Positions 42,989-52,737 of a stretch of DNA of 64,000 bases are shown one piece after another. The stretch is from the NCBI RefSeq assembly GCF_001424385.1, contig NZ_LMPO01000007.1, positions 83,449 through 147,448 of the forward strand, read 5' to 3'. The stretch comes from Curtobacterium sp. Leaf183. GTDB taxonomy: Bacteria > Actinomycetota > Actinomycetes > Actinomycetales > Microbacteriaceae. Position 1 is the first letter of the stretch; every line of letters starts with the position of its first letter. The notes beneath the pieces are model-generated. The model was not told the origin of the DNA, did not search any database, and saw nothing but the letters and a program-made list of their open reading frames with translations. The translations under genes were made by a program, and so were the position numbers.

Positions 42989-42997
42989 GAGCCGACC

Positions 42998-43636
42998 CTA
43001 CGAGTCGAGGTGGGAACGAGGGATGCTCTGCCAGGACACCCGAGGACCGGTCTCCCGCCCACCGCGATCGCGGTCGAACGCGACGACGGTGGGAGCCCGG
43101 AGGATCGCGCGCACGGTCGCCTCGACGGTGAGGTCGACGCTGTCGATCCACTGTCCCCGATCGCCGAAGCCGGCGCGCATCGTCGCGTCCAGCTCGCCGT
43201 ACCCGTCGAACGCGAACCGCTCGTCCACGCTCCGTCCGTCGTTGCGGGCACGACAGGCTGCTTCGCCGGGCGCGAGGACGACGAGCCGGGCGCGCTGCTG
43301 CGGGAGCTGCCGGACCAGTCGGTCGAGGTGGTCCCCGTCGGGCAGGACGACGTCGATGATCGGCGTGAAGCCGCTCGCCGCGAAGTTGTGGGCGAGCGAC
43401 CCGGTGTTCCGGTGGCAGAGCTCGACCTGGCGTGCCGCTTCCTCAGCGGGGTGCCCCAGCGGCCACACCGCGCCGGACACGATCATGGCGTTGAGGTCGT
43501 CCGCCGCGATCCGCGCGGCACGCGGGAGCGCCGCAGCCAGCGCGCGGGTCACCGTCGACTTGCCGGACCCTGGCATCCCGGTCACGATCCAGGGGACGGT
43601 ACCGACGCCTGTGGCCTGGTCCGTGATCTCAACCAC
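42998..43636 (-). CDS. P-loop kinase/AAA-type ATPase
   Basis: 212 residues from GTG 43636. Walker A is GMPGSGKSTVTRAL at 20-33, in the layout of small chloramphenicol-phosphotransferase or zeta-toxin-like kinases. IAADDLNAMIVSG follows and VDLTVEATV ends the fold. Catalytic details are not clear. The start overlaps the end of the esterase gene by 8 bp. Role unknown. Confidence 0.78.
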   Translation of the reverse strand: MVEITDQATGVGTVPWIVTGMPGSGKSTVTRALAAALPRAARIAADDLNAMIVSGAVWPLGHPAEEAARQVELCHRNTGSLAHNFAASGFTPIIDVVLPDGDHLDRLVRQLPQQRARLVVLAPGEAACRARNDGRSVDERFAFDGYGELDATMRAGFGDRGQWIDSVDLTVEATVRAILRAPTVVAFDRDRGGRETGPRVSWQSIPRSHLDS

Positions 43637-44486
43637 GGGTCGCTCCGCTCGACCAGAGCCACCGCAGCGCGTCGGGCAGCAGGACGCCGCCGTGGTTCGG
43701 TGAGTGGCCGCCGTCCCCGACGACCAGGCGGAAGTCCCAGCCGGCCCGCGCGAGGGCGGACGCGGTGTCAAGGCTCTCGGCGAACCAGTTCTCCTCCGGC
43801 TGGTCCCAGTGCAGGTCCCGGTTCGCCGCGTGCAGGAACACGCGTGTGGGGCGATGTGGCACTGAGGCGAGCAGCGTCGGGTAGGGGTTCCCGCCCGGCA
43901 TCTGCGCGAAGCTCGGGTTGAACGCGATGACCCGTCCGAATCCGTCGGGACGGGTCCACGCCGCCGTGAGCGCGGCGTTGCCACCGCTGCTCCCCCCGCA
44001 GATCCCGCGCAGCATCGGGTCGCTCGCGATGCGCCAGCGTGACGCGACGGCCGGCAGGACCTCGTCCAGCAGGAACCCGGCGTAGCGGTCGTCGAAGGCG
44101 TCGTACTCGGCATTGCGGTGCTTGGTCTGGACCCCGTCGACGTCGATCACACCGGGGTCGACGAACACGCCGATCATCTGCTGGACGTCTCCGGCCGCGG
44201 CGAGGTTGTCCAGCACCGTCCCGCCCCGGACGGCGCCGTCGGGATCGAGGTACCACCAGCCGTCGTTGAACACCATGACGGCGCTCTCGACCGCCGCGGA
44301 ATGGCCGGCGGGCCGGTGCACCCACACCGTCCGCACGGTGCCGGGGAACCGGTCGCTCGCGTCGAACCGGAGTTCCTCGATCGTGCCGGCCGGCACGTCG
44401 ACCCGGACCTCGGAGTCGGGCCCGTACGCGTACGACACGTCCTGCTGCGCGATCGGGAGATGAGCGAACGGCACCGTCGGGGACAC
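43629..44486 (-). CDS. Putative esterase of the enterochelin-esterase (Fes/D) type
   Basis: 285 residues. Nucleophile elbow GGSSGGNAAL with Ser167, an N-terminal beta domain (VDVPAGTIEELRFDASDRFP), DGWWYLDPDG and the His region GDGGHSPNHG. The layout matches Fes-like esterases that cleave ferric siderophores or other esters. No signal peptide. It starts the leftward three-gene run with the P-loop kinase and XRE regulator. Confidence 0.82.
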   Translation of the reverse strand: MSPTVPFAHLPIAQQDVSYAYGPDSEVRVDVPAGTIEELRFDASDRFPGTVRTVWVHRPAGHSAAVESAVMVFNDGWWYLDPDGAVRGGTVLDNLAAAGDVQQMIGVFVDPGVIDVDGVQTKHRNAEYDAFDDRYAGFLLDEVLPAVASRWRIASDPMLRGICGGSSGGNAALTAAWTRPDGFGRVIAFNPSFAQMPGGNPYPTLLASVPHRPTRVFLHAANRDLHWDQPEENWFAESLDTASALARAGWDFRLVVGDGGHSPNHGGVLLPDALRWLWSSGATRG

Positions 44487-44527
44487 GGCCCGACTGTACC
44501 CAGCGGTCGCGGGGGCGGTGCAGTGAC

Positions 44528-44585
44528 GGACTGGAGGCCCGGTGCGGGTGAGCCGGTCAGCTCACCCGCACCGGGCCTCCAGTCC
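44528..44585. repeat. Perfect 26-bp-stem hairpin (GGAGGCCCGGTGC family)
   Basis: Left arm 44528-44553 begins GGACTGGAGGCCCGGTGC; right arm 44560-44585 ends GCACCGGGCCTCCAGTCC. All 26 positions pair and the loop is 6 nt. It follows the hydrolase gene that ends at 44615 on the minus strand. Confidence 0.9.
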
Positions 44586-44614
44586 GGTCCGCTGCGGACG
44601 CAGCGTCGTCCACG

Positions 44615-45451
44615 TCAGCCGCGGATGAACGCCAGGATGTCGGGGTTGATGACGTCGGCGTGCGTGGTCAGCATGCCGTGCGGGTAGCCCTCGTAGACCT
44701 TGAGCGTCGCGTCGCTGAGGAGTTCCGCCTGCTTCAGGGAGGCGTCCTTGTACGGCACCACCTGGTCATCGTCGCCCTGCAGGACCAGGACGGGCACGGT
44801 GATGGCCTGCAGGTCCTCGGTCTGGTCCGTCTCCGAGAACGCCTTGATGCCCTCGTAGTGCGCGAGCGCGCTGCCCGTCATGCCCTGTCGCCACCAGTTG
44901 TCGACCACCGGCTGCGACGTCGTCGCGCCCGGACGGTTGAAGCCGTAGAACGGGCCGGACGCCACCGCCTGGAAGAACTCCGCGCGGTTGGCGGCCAGCG
45001 CCTGCCGGAACCCGTCGAACACGGAGATGTCGGTGCCCTCGGGGTTGGCCTCGGTCTTGACCATGAGCGGCGGGACAGCGGACACGAGGACGGCCTTGGC
45101 GACCCGGCCCTGCGGCTGGCCGTACCGGGCGACGTAGCGGGCGACCTGGCCACCGCCGGTCGAGTGGCCGACGTGGACGGCGTCGTGCAGGTCGAGGTGC
45201 TCGACGACGGCCGAGACGTCGCTGGCGTAGTGGTCCATGTCGTGCCCGGTGCCGATCTGCGACGAGCGCCCGTGGCCCCGTCGGTCCGAGGCGACCACGC
45301 GGAACCCCTCGGCCAGGAAGTACAGCATCTGCGCGTCCCAGTCGTCGGACGACAGCGGCCACCCGTGGTGGAACACGATCGGCTGGCCGTCGGGGCTGCC
45401 CCAGTCCTTGAAGTAGATCTCTGCACCGTCGTCGGTGGTCACGAATCCCAT
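44615..45451 (-). CDS. Alpha/beta hydrolase (non-haem chloroperoxidase/arylesterase type)
   Basis: 278 residues. FHHGWPLSSDDWD near 27-39, nucleophile Ser97 in VGHSTGGG, acid in LQGDDDQVVPY and His in YPHGMLTTH, the pattern of the cofactor-free haloperoxidase family (also arylesterases). A complete catalytic triad is visible. It lies 49 bp after the next hydrolase gene on the same strand and may share its transcript. Confidence 0.9.
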   Translation of the reverse strand: MGFVTTDDGAEIYFKDWGSPDGQPIVFHHGWPLSSDDWDAQMLYFLAEGFRVVASDRRGHGRSSQIGTGHDMDHYASDVSAVVEHLDLHDAVHVGHSTGGGQVARYVARYGQPQGRVAKAVLVSAVPPLMVKTEANPEGTDISVFDGFRQALAANRAEFFQAVASGPFYGFNRPGATTSQPVVDNWWRQGMTGSALAHYEGIKAFSETDQTEDLQAITVPVLVLQGDDDQVVPYKDASLKQAELLSDATLKVYEGYPHGMLTTHADVINPDILAFIRG

Positions 45452-45500
45452 GTCGTTCTCCTCTGGATGGTCGTCGGGTCTGGATCGGTGTGGTGCGGGG

Positions 45501-46217
45501 TCAGCCGAGTTCGGTGATCGCGTCGGTGATGACCGCTGCGACCTCGGCGGGGTGGGTCTGCATCACCAGGTGCGGCGCATCGAGCTCGACGACCCTGCGG
45601 ACCCCGGCCCGCTGGTAGCCGAAGCGCTCGACGTCCGGGTTGATGGTGTGGTCGGCGCTCGAGACGATGCCCCAGGACGGCTTCGTCTTCCACGCTGCCG
45701 CGGAGGCCGGCTCGCCGAACGCGACCGCGGACAGCGGACGCTGCGAGACCGCGAGGACCTCCGCGCGCGCCGGGTCGAGGCCGCCCGCGAAGACCGCCGG
45801 GAAGCGGTCGACGGCAACGGAGACGTCCGTGCCGGGTTCGGCGCCGTCGACCGGGTACGGCGAGTACACGAGGGCCGCGGCGAGGTCGCTGTCGGGGAAG
45901 CCGCCCTGGAGCGCACCGAGGCTCTCACCCTCCTCGAGTGCGTACGCGGCGACGAACACCAGGCCGACGACGTTCTCCGCGACGCCGGCGACCGTGAGGA
46001 TCGCACCTCCGTAGGAGTGCCCGGCGAGCAGGACCGGTCCGTCGATCTGCTCGACGAACGACCGGATGTACGCCGCGTCGCCGGACAGGCTGCGGTTGAA
46101 CACCGGCGGGACGAGGACCTGGTGGCCCTGGTCGAGCAGGAGCCTCGTGACGGGAGCCCAGCTGGAGGCGTCGGCGAACGCCCCGTGGACGAGGACGATG
46201 GTGGGGGATCCGGGCAT
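45501..46217 (-). CDS. Alpha/beta hydrolase (EstC-like)
   Basis: 238 residues. HGAFADASSW near 11-20, nucleophile Ser68 in LLAGHSYGG, SADHTINPD for the acid region and His in APHLVMQTHP. This short, salicylate-methylesterase-like pattern is typical of EstC/hydroxynitrile lyase relatives. AGGAAGGA lies 9 nt before the ATG. Downstream of the LuxR-type regulator on the same strand, so possibly its target. Confidence 0.88.
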   Translation of the reverse strand: MPGSPTIVLVHGAFADASSWAPVTRLLLDQGHQVLVPPVFNRSLSGDAAYIRSFVEQIDGPVLLAGHSYGGAILTVAGVAENVVGLVFVAAYALEEGESLGALQGGFPDSDLAAALVYSPYPVDGAEPGTDVSVAVDRFPAVFAGGLDPARAEVLAVSQRPLSAVAFGEPASAAAWKTKPSWGIVSSADHTINPDVERFGYQRAGVRRVVELDAPHLVMQTHPAEVAAVITDAITELG

Positions 46218-46352
46218 GGCGCGGTCCTTCCTGGTCCGGAGCCGGTGGCCCGGACCTGCGTCGGTGGGTGGGTGTCGGTCCGCTCGTGACGGTACGGACC
46301 GGCACCACCGGTGCACATCGGTCGTGGTGACCGAGATCTGCCGCTGGATGAC

Positions 46353-49085
46353 CTAGTCGTCCGCCGCCTGCCCGCCGTCGGTCGCGAGGACTGCCGGCAG
46401 CTGCTGCCGGGTCGAGATCCCGAGCTTCTGGAACGCGGCGTAGAGGTGCGCACCCACCGTCCGGGGCGAGACGAAGAGGTGCTCGCCGATGGCCCGGTTG
46501 CTCATGCCCCGCGCCGCGAGCGTGCAGACGCGGAACTCCTGCGGGGTCAGCAGCTCGACGCTGCGGCGCCCGGCCGTCGGCAGGCGCTCCCCGGTGGCCC
46601 GGAGGGCGTCGCGCGTGTGCTCCTCCCATGCCGGCGCGGGCATCGCCCGGAACCGGTCGTGGGCGGCGTGGAGTGCGGCGCGGGCGACGTCGTTCCGGCC
46701 GGCCCGACGCAGGCGGCGCCCGAGTCGGAGGAGCGCGCGGGCCTGCAGGTAGGGCATCGGCCAGCGCTCGTGCTGCAGGGTCGCCCATGCCGACTCGAGT
46801 TCGTCGTCGGCGATGAGTGCGAGCCGGGCGTAGTCGACCGCCGTCCGCACCATGGGCGTGTGCCAGCGCGCGTGGAGCCCCTCGAGGTCCACCAACCGCT
46901 GCTCGGCGTCCGCCCGGTTGCCCGACTCCAGTGCGGCGTCGACGAAGTCGTGGGAGGTCAGCACGGCGAACGACGGGTTGTGGGCGTCGTGGTCGGGGTC
47001 GAGCAGGCACCGGAGGCGCTCCAGGGCCTCCGTCGCCCGACCGGAGACCAGGTGCGCCGCCCCCTCGGCGCCGAGGACCGTCGCGCGCATGGCGCTGGAG
47101 CGGAGCACCTGCGCGCCCGCCTCGGTCCCACCGGTGATCCGCTCCAGGTCCGGCAGTTCACCGTCGAGTGCGTCGAACCAGGCGAGCGCGCACCGCGCCG
47201 CGGCGGAGAAGCCCGGGTCGCCCAGGTCACCGCCGAGCGCCACGGCCTGTCCCGCGAGGGCGCGCGCCCGTGCGACGTCCCCGGCGAGCGAGGTGGTGAA
47301 GGAGGTCCCCATGAGCGCCTGGGGGAACGTCCGCAGCTCCCCGCGTGCCTGCATGCTCGCGAGGGCTCGGTCGAGCAGGACACGGGCGGTCTCGATCTCC
47401 CCGACCAGGTTGAGGGCGTAGCCGAGCAGCCAGGCGGACTCCTCGTCGTCGGCGTGCGGTGCCGCGGCGAGTGCACGTTCCATGACCTGGTCGCCCCGGG
47501 CCACCGGCTCGGTCCGGGCCGCCAGCAGGATCGACCGCGGGTCGTCGTCCGGGAGCCCGAGGGCCTCGACGACGACGAGCATGGGGTCGCCGGGGTCCGC
47601 CTCGGTGGTGTGGTCCCAGGCGATCGCGGCCAGGTGCAGCAACGCGGCGGTGGCGTGTTCGACCCCGCCAGCTGCCTGCATCGCGGACACGGCGTGGAGC
47701 GCCGGGCCGAGGTCGCCCAGGGCGAGCCCCGTCCGGCCGGTCGGCAGGGTCTCGGCGACCCAGGCCGCGCGCGCCGCGAGCAGCGGGTCCGGGGCCTCCT
47801 CGCGCGCTCGCTGCACGAGGAGCGCCGCTTCCGACACCCGGCCGGACAGCCCCGCGAGCTCGGCCGCGACGATGCGCCGCTCGACCCGCGCGGCGACGTC
47901 CGACGAGAGCTCGGCCGCTCGTTCGTACGCCCGGCTCGCGACGAGGGGGTCGGACATCGCCGTCCGTCCGACGCCGAGCGCGGTGATCTCCTCGGCCAGG
48001 GGATCGTCGTGACCGGTGGCGAGCTCGGCGCGCCACCATACCGTGCGCGCCGGGTCGTCCTCGTGCTCGAGCACGAGGGACCGCAGGACCGCGGTCCGCT
48101 CCGTCGGTGACGACGCCGACAGGACTGCCGACTGCACGAGCGGATGCCGGAAGTGGATCCCACGTGGCGCGACCCACTCGAGCAGCGACGACGCCGAGGC
48201 CTGCTCGGTCCACGTCGGCGTCGGGAACCGCCCGATGGCCCGTGCGGCGACCCGGGCCGCCTCCTCTGCGCTGGTCCCGCCGGACAGTGCCACGGCGAGG
48301 ATCGCCAACCGGACGGTCTGGTCCAGCTCCGCGTACCGATCGGCGAACTCCTGCTCGACCCGACCGACGACCGGGCGCTCTCGGGGCCGTCCCCCGGATG
48401 CCGACCGGCCGAGTTCGTGCAGCGCCAGCGGGTTGCCCTCGGCTCGGAGTACGAGGTCGCGTCGCGCCGGCCCCCGTGGCGCTCCCGGCACGGTGTCGAG
48501 CAGTTCGTCGGCAGCCGAATCATCGAGCGGGGCGAGGTGCAGACGTCGGAGACCGGGGTCCTGCGCAGTTGCGGTGTCCCGCGTGGTCATGACCATGACG
48601 ACCGGGTCCTCACCGACGCGACGGGCCAGCATCCGGAGTGCCCACTCGGAGGGCGCGTCGACCCAGTGCAGGTCCTCGGCGACGACCAGGAGCGGATGAG
48701 CGGCGGCAGCGTCGGAGAGCAACGTCAGGGCTGCGAGTCCCGCGAGCAGCGGCGAGGGCTGGTCGCCCGACGTGCGCCCGAACACCACCTCCAACGCCTG
48801 CCGCTGCGGTGCCGGGAGGTCCGCGATGCCGTCCCGGAGCGGGTACAGGAGCAGGTGGAGCGCGGCGTACGGCTCGGCGGACTCGGCCAGGGTGCCGGTG
48901 GTCGTGAGGACCCGGAGACCGTGGCTGCTCGCGTCCGCGACGACCGCGGCGACGAGCGACGACTTCCCGATGCCCGCTTCACCGTCCACCACGAACGCGG
49001 ATCCGCCGCCGGCGACGTCGCGGACGGCATCCCGGAGGACGGCCGTCTCCCGCTCACGCCCGATGACGGGCTGCGCCATCGTCAC
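46353..49085 (-). CDS. Large ATPase-type LuxR family regulator (LAL/MalT-like)
   Basis: 910 residues. An N-terminal NTPase with Walker A GEAGIGKSS at 35-43 and LLVVAEDLHWVDAPS as Walker B. A long helical, TPR-like middle (about 250-830) follows, then a C-terminal LuxR helix-turn-helix (about 843-903: LLTPQEFRVCTLAARGMSNR; RAIGEHLFVSPRTVGAHLYA). Such proteins sense a ligand and activate metabolic genes. A CATACT hexamer 7 nt before the GTG suggests a leaderless mRNA. ATG 49079 is an alternative start. Confidence 0.92.
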   Translation of the reverse strand: MTMAQPVIGRERETAVLRDAVRDVAGGGSAFVVDGEAGIGKSSLVAAVVADASSHGLRVLTTTGTLAESAEPYAALHLLLYPLRDGIADLPAPQRQALEVVFGRTSGDQPSPLLAGLAALTLLSDAAAAHPLLVVAEDLHWVDAPSEWALRMLARRVGEDPVVMVMTTRDTATAQDPGLRRLHLAPLDDSAADELLDTVPGAPRGPARRDLVLRAEGNPLALHELGRSASGGRPRERPVVGRVEQEFADRYAELDQTVRLAILAVALSGGTSAEEAARVAARAIGRFPTPTWTEQASASSLLEWVAPRGIHFRHPLVQSAVLSASSPTERTAVLRSLVLEHEDDPARTVWWRAELATGHDDPLAEEITALGVGRTAMSDPLVASRAYERAAELSSDVAARVERRIVAAELAGLSGRVSEAALLVQRAREEAPDPLLAARAAWVAETLPTGRTGLALGDLGPALHAVSAMQAAGGVEHATAALLHLAAIAWDHTTEADPGDPMLVVVEALGLPDDDPRSILLAARTEPVARGDQVMERALAAAPHADDEESAWLLGYALNLVGEIETARVLLDRALASMQARGELRTFPQALMGTSFTTSLAGDVARARALAGQAVALGGDLGDPGFSAAARCALAWFDALDGELPDLERITGGTEAGAQVLRSSAMRATVLGAEGAAHLVSGRATEALERLRCLLDPDHDAHNPSFAVLTSHDFVDAALESGNRADAEQRLVDLEGLHARWHTPMVRTAVDYARLALIADDELESAWATLQHERWPMPYLQARALLRLGRRLRRAGRNDVARAALHAAHDRFRAMPAPAWEEHTRDALRATGERLPTAGRRSVELLTPQEFRVCTLAARGMSNRAIGEHLFVSPRTVGAHLYAAFQKLGISTRQQLPAVLATDGGQAADD

Positions 49086-49133
49086 GTCGTCAGTATGCCA
49101 GCGGCACTGCCTGCACGCCGGTGCGCGGTCGCG

Positions 49134-49721
49134 TCAGTCGTCCGGGTGCAGGCTCGCGTCTGCGGGGCCCGTCCGCCAGGCCGTGAAGTGCACGGTGAGG
49201 TCGGCCCGCGACGGGGCGCAGCACATCGGCCCCGCGGACACCGTCGCATCGGGGTCGAGCGGGGCGACCCGCACCAGACGCCAGGGCTCGTCGTCGACCC
49301 GGGCACGGATGGTCAACGCGTCGCCGGAGCGGCTGGCGCGGACGGTGACGAGCCGCCCGTGCCACCCGGGAACGGGCGCGAGGGACCAGTCCGACACATC
49401 ACGGGTGACCACGGCACCGAGGCTGTCCGCCCCGTCGCTGCGCTCGACGCCGGCCTTGGTCCACGTGGTCTCGTCGACCTTGACGAAGATGCCGGCCTGG
49501 TCGAACTGGGCGGAGAAGTCCAGGTGGAACGCGACCTCCATCGCCGTGTCCTGCTCGAACGGTGTGAGCAGCGCGTGCTCGGTGTCGTGCACGAAGCCGT
49601 AGGAGGTGATGCGCCAGGCATCGCTCTCCTCGACCGCGGTGACGTGCATCCCGTCGTCGGTGACCTCCGTCCGGGCGGGCGCGTTCGTCCAGGTGCCGGT
49701 GGTCCAGTCGATGTCGGTCAT
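49134..49721 (-). CDS. DUF1349 protein (concanavalin-like)
   Basis: 195 residues of a beta-sandwich pattern: HLDFSAQFDQAGIFVKVDET in the centre and AGPMCCAPSRADLTVHFTAW near the end, typical of DUF1349 proteins related to sugar-binding concanavalin-like folds. No signal peptide. It stands alone, 48 bp before the LuxR-type regulator gene on the same strand. Confidence 0.83.
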   Translation of the reverse strand: MTDIDWTTGTWTNAPARTEVTDDGMHVTAVEESDAWRITSYGFVHDTEHALLTPFEQDTAMEVAFHLDFSAQFDQAGIFVKVDETTWTKAGVERSDGADSLGAVVTRDVSDWSLAPVPGWHGRLVTVRASRSGDALTIRARVDDEPWRLVRVAPLDPDATVSAGPMCCAPSRADLTVHFTAWRTGPADASLHPDD

Positions 49722-49810
49722 GGGTCGACCGTATCCGGCGGCTCGCCGACCTGGACGGACCCGCAGCGCGTTCCTGACCGTGCTCGACCGGGGCGGGTCA
49801 GACTGGCCGC

Positions 49811-50668
49811 ATGACCGACCCCGGCACCTCGACCCCGACCTCGGACTCGACCCCGACGGCCACGACGCGGTACGACCGGCGGATCGGACGGCGGGACGTC
49901 ACGGAGTGGCGCTCCCGCGCCGGCAAGCGCCTGGCCGAGCGGCACCGGAGCCTGGCGCAACGCGTCGGCGCCCGACGGGCCCTCGTCACGACCCTGGCGG
50001 TCGGCGGCGGGATCGCGGTCGCCGCGACGGCCGCCGCGGCGTACATCTACGACGGTGTGACCGGCCGTGACGGGATCGAGAGCCTGGACGGACCGGCACT
50101 CGCGCGGGCGAAGCGCCTGCGGTCCCCCGCCGTCGACGGTGCCGCCGCCGGGATCGCGCACGCCTTCGGCCCGGTCGCGATGCCGGTCCTGACGATCGGG
50201 GCCGCCGTGGGCTTCGCCGTGCGTGACCGTCGACTGAGCCCCGCGACCCTGCTCGTCGCCGCGGGTACCGGCTCACTCGCGATGACCCTGATCGGCAAGG
50301 ACCTGATCAAGCGCAACCGTCCGCGGCGTCGCGATGCGATCCCGCCCTTCGAGAAGTCCCCGTCGTTCCCGTCCGGACACACCCTGAACGCGACGACGAT
50401 CCTCGGCGTGATCGCCTACCTGATGGCCCTCCGACAGGAGCGGAACGGCCCGCAGGTCGCCGTGATCGGGACGGCGGCCGGCACCGCCCTGACGGTGGGC
50501 CTGTCGCGGGTCCTGCTCGGTGCGCACTGGTTCACCGACGTCGCGGTGGGGTGGGTCACGGGGGCGGGGTGGCTGTCGATGATCATCACCAGCCACCGCC
50601 TGTACCTCAGCACACAGGACGACGACGGTGCGCGGCACCGCGCGGACCGCGCGACGACCGGCGCCTGA
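49811..50668 (+). CDS. PAP2 family phosphatase, membrane bound
   Basis: 285 residues. After a basic N-terminus come a membrane helix (about 58-80) and the PAP2 phosphatase motifs: KDLIKRNRPRRR (C1, about 164-175), FPSGHTLNA (C2, about 187-195) and SRVLLGAHWFTDVAVG (C3, about 233-248). All catalytic residues (Lys, Arg, Ser-Gly-His, Arg-x5-His, Asp) are present. Likely substrates are phosphatidic acid or undecaprenyl pyrophosphate. Confidence 0.9.
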   Translation: MTDPGTSTPTSDSTPTATTRYDRRIGRRDVTEWRSRAGKRLAERHRSLAQRVGARRALVTTLAVGGGIAVAATAAAAYIYDGVTGRDGIESLDGPALARAKRLRSPAVDGAAAGIAHAFGPVAMPVLTIGAAVGFAVRDRRLSPATLLVAAGTGSLAMTLIGKDLIKRNRPRRRDAIPPFEKSPSFPSGHTLNATTILGVIAYLMALRQERNGPQVAVIGTAAGTALTVGLSRVLLGAHWFTDVAVGWVTGAGWLSMIITSHRLYLSTQDDDGARHRADRATTGA

Positions 50669-50672
50669 CGAC

Positions 50673-50714
50673 GGACGGGAGGCCCGGTGCCAGCTGGCAC
50701 CGGGCCTTCCGTCC
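50673..50714. repeat. Hairpin between convergent PAP2 and GH16 genes
   Basis: A 42-nt palindrome centred on CCAGCTGG with arms starting GGACGGGAGGCCCGGTGCC. One G-U pair and otherwise perfect. A two-way terminator of the same family as those at 42.0, 44.5 and 63.2 kb. Confidence 0.9.
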
Positions 50715-50739
50715 TGCGCGTGGTCGCGGCCGCAGGCCG

Positions 50740-51495
50740 TCAGCCCGTGTACGTGTACGTGCTGACCCAGTCGATGAACAGGTGCCCGGGAGCGCCCCAG
50801 TTCCCGACCTGGAACATGTACCGGTGCGCGGTGGTCGGCACGTTCGACGTGATGGTCCGGATCACCCGGCCGTCGAGCAGGTACGTCACCGACCTGCCGG
50901 GGATCCACTCCACGGAGTAGGTGTGCCAGCTCCGCCAGGTCACCCCGGTGCTCATGCTCGTGGCGGTCGACTCCTGGCCGGGCACCATCGAGTGCTGATG
51001 GAGCATCGGCTCACCCGCGAAGTCGGCCTCGGGGTAGTCGATCTCCCCGTCCGACCAGACGTTCGACGTCGGCCACAGGATGAACGCCGCCCCGTTGCCG
51101 TCACCGCCCGAGGCCTTGGCGCGGACGGAGAACTTCCCGCCCACGTGTGTCCAGGCGTCGCCCGGTGTGCCGAACGTCCCGGCGGCACCGTGCTGCCCGT
51201 CGAGCCGGACGTCCATCAGGCCGTTGCGGGCGCTGATCTGCGAGCCGGAGGAGTACATCCCTCCGGTCCCGTCCGGGTACGGCTGCCACGAGTTCGCGTA
51301 CGTCCTGGCGAACGGACCGTTCGCCGACGCGTCCCTGCTGAAGTTCTCGACGAACGTCTGCCGGAACTGCCCGACGTCGCCGACCGGGGCGGTGACCCCC
51401 GCGTAGGCAACGGTTCCCGTACCCAGCGGTGCCACCACGGCGGCGCCGACGAGTGTGGTGACGAGTGCTGTGGTCCTGATCCTTCGGTGGTGCAT
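50740..51495 (-). CDS. Secreted GH16 family glycoside hydrolase
   Basis: 251 residues with a signal peptide (about 1-32: TTALVTTLVGAAVVAPLGTG, cleavage near AYA). The GH16 catalytic motif E-x-D-x-x-E reads DGEIDYPEADF near 160. W-H-T-Y-S-V-E-W around 190 is typical of the jellyroll fold. GH16 enzymes cut beta-1,3 or beta-1,4 glucans and galactans. Probably acts on plant or fungal polysaccharide outside the cell. Confidence 0.85.
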   Translation of the reverse strand: MHHRRIRTTALVTTLVGAAVVAPLGTGTVAYAGVTAPVGDVGQFRQTFVENFSRDASANGPFARTYANSWQPYPDGTGGMYSSGSQISARNGLMDVRLDGQHGAAGTFGTPGDAWTHVGGKFSVRAKASGGDGNGAAFILWPTSNVWSDGEIDYPEADFAGEPMLHQHSMVPGQESTATSMSTGVTWRSWHTYSVEWIPGRSVTYLLDGRVIRTITSNVPTTAHRYMFQVGNWGAPGHLFIDWVSTYTYTG

Positions 51496-51696
51496 GTGCT
51501 GTCACTCCCTGACGTGACGGAGGCCCGCCCCTGCGGACCCCCCAGCCGGATCTCGGCTGCGCGTCGAAGATAGGGGAGCCCGAGGGCTCGACGCAGGGGC
51601 TTGACACTGCTCGGGGTGACGATCTAGGCGGGCCCTGGTCAGGTGCTGCCAGGCCCGTCCGGGTGTCGCCGCCGGTGTCCGACGTTGCGCACCCGG

Positions 51697-52677
51697 TCAG
51701 CGCAGGCTGCGCAGGACGGCGTCCTCCTCGACCGGTGTGAGGCCGGAGCGTCGGGCCCGAGTCAGCCCGCGGGCACGCTCGTCCGCCAGGACGGCTGCCA
51801 CGGTCGGCTCGAGGGGGCGGGTCCGGCCGCCGGTCGCCACGAAGGCCCGACCGGAGCGCTGTGCGAAGGCGGCGTCCGATCGCGGAAGCCACAGGGGCAG
51901 GGAGCGGGGGCCGGCCCAGTAGCGGACGTCACGGTCGAGGAGCACGTCGTCCTCGACCTCGACCAGCTCGGTGTCGTGGCCGGCTGTGCGCGTGGGGCCG
52001 GCTGTGCTCGTCGTCACCTGTCGGAGGAAGTCGGCGAGGGGGACCGCCGGGCCGACCGCGTTCACGATGCCCGTCTGCCCGGTGCGACCGGCGTGGCCGA
52101 TCCAGGCGGCCAGGTCAGCGACGTCGATGACCTGGACGGAGCGCCCCGCGGTCGTCGGCGACAGGACCCGTCCGCCCAGGCTCAGTCGCGCCGGCCAGTA
52201 GCCGAACCGGTCGCTCGGGTCCCCCGGCCCGACGACCAGACCCGGGCGGCCGATCAGCAGCCGGGAGCCCAGACGGGCGGCGCTGCTGCGCTCGGCGCTG
52301 ACCTTCGCGTCCGCGTACTGCGCCAGGTCGCGTGGCTCGACCAGGGTCGCGGTCTCGTCGGCGTCGGGCTGGTCGTTGCGGGCGTACACCGAGACGGTCG
52401 ACACGAGTGTCCAGTGCGCGGCCCGGTCGGCGAGGGCGTCCAGGGCCGGCTCGACCAGGTCCGGGTCGGCCGAGAGCTCGACGACCTCGTCCCAGTCCCC
52501 ACGAACACCGTCGTACGCCCCGGATGCCCGACGGTCCGCCCGGACGAGGTGCGCTCCCTCGGGCACCTCGCCGGACGTCCCCCGCGCCAGACAGGTGACG
52601 TCCGTCCCCGCAGCGAGCATGTCGCGCACGACCGCGCGTCCCAGCCATCCCGTCCCACCCAGCACCAGAGCCCGCAT
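51697..52677 (-). CDS. NAD-dependent epimerase/dehydratase family reductase
   Basis: 326 residues. The extended-SDR cofactor motif LVLGGTGWLGRAVVRDMLAA opens the protein (about 4-23). VSTVSVYARND and YADAKVSAERSS occupy the Ser/Tyr-Lys region, with the Tyr-x-x-x-Lys as Y-A-D-A-K. It resembles actinobacterial NAD-dependent reductases of unknown substrate. ATG 52677 (MRALVLGG) is chosen; ATG 52689 adds four residues. Confidence 0.82.
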   Translation of the reverse strand: MRALVLGGTGWLGRAVVRDMLAAGTDVTCLARGTSGEVPEGAHLVRADRRASGAYDGVRGDWDEVVELSADPDLVEPALDALADRAAHWTLVSTVSVYARNDQPDADETATLVEPRDLAQYADAKVSAERSSAARLGSRLLIGRPGLVVGPGDPSDRFGYWPARLSLGGRVLSPTTAGRSVQVIDVADLAAWIGHAGRTGQTGIVNAVGPAVPLADFLRQVTTSTAGPTRTAGHDTELVEVEDDVLLDRDVRYWAGPRSLPLWLPRSDAAFAQRSGRAFVATGGRTRPLEPTVAAVLADERARGLTRARRSGLTPVEEDAVLRSLR

Positions 52678-52737
52678 CCAGCCAGTCAATCGTCCACGCG
52701 CACGCGGCGGGCTCGTGTCCGCTCTGGGCGGATGCAG

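Noticed and set aside
46311-48110. A 599-codon open frame opposite the LuxR-type regulator
   Set aside because: Antisense composition, no recognisable fold, while the opposite strand has Walker A and LuxR motifs in order.
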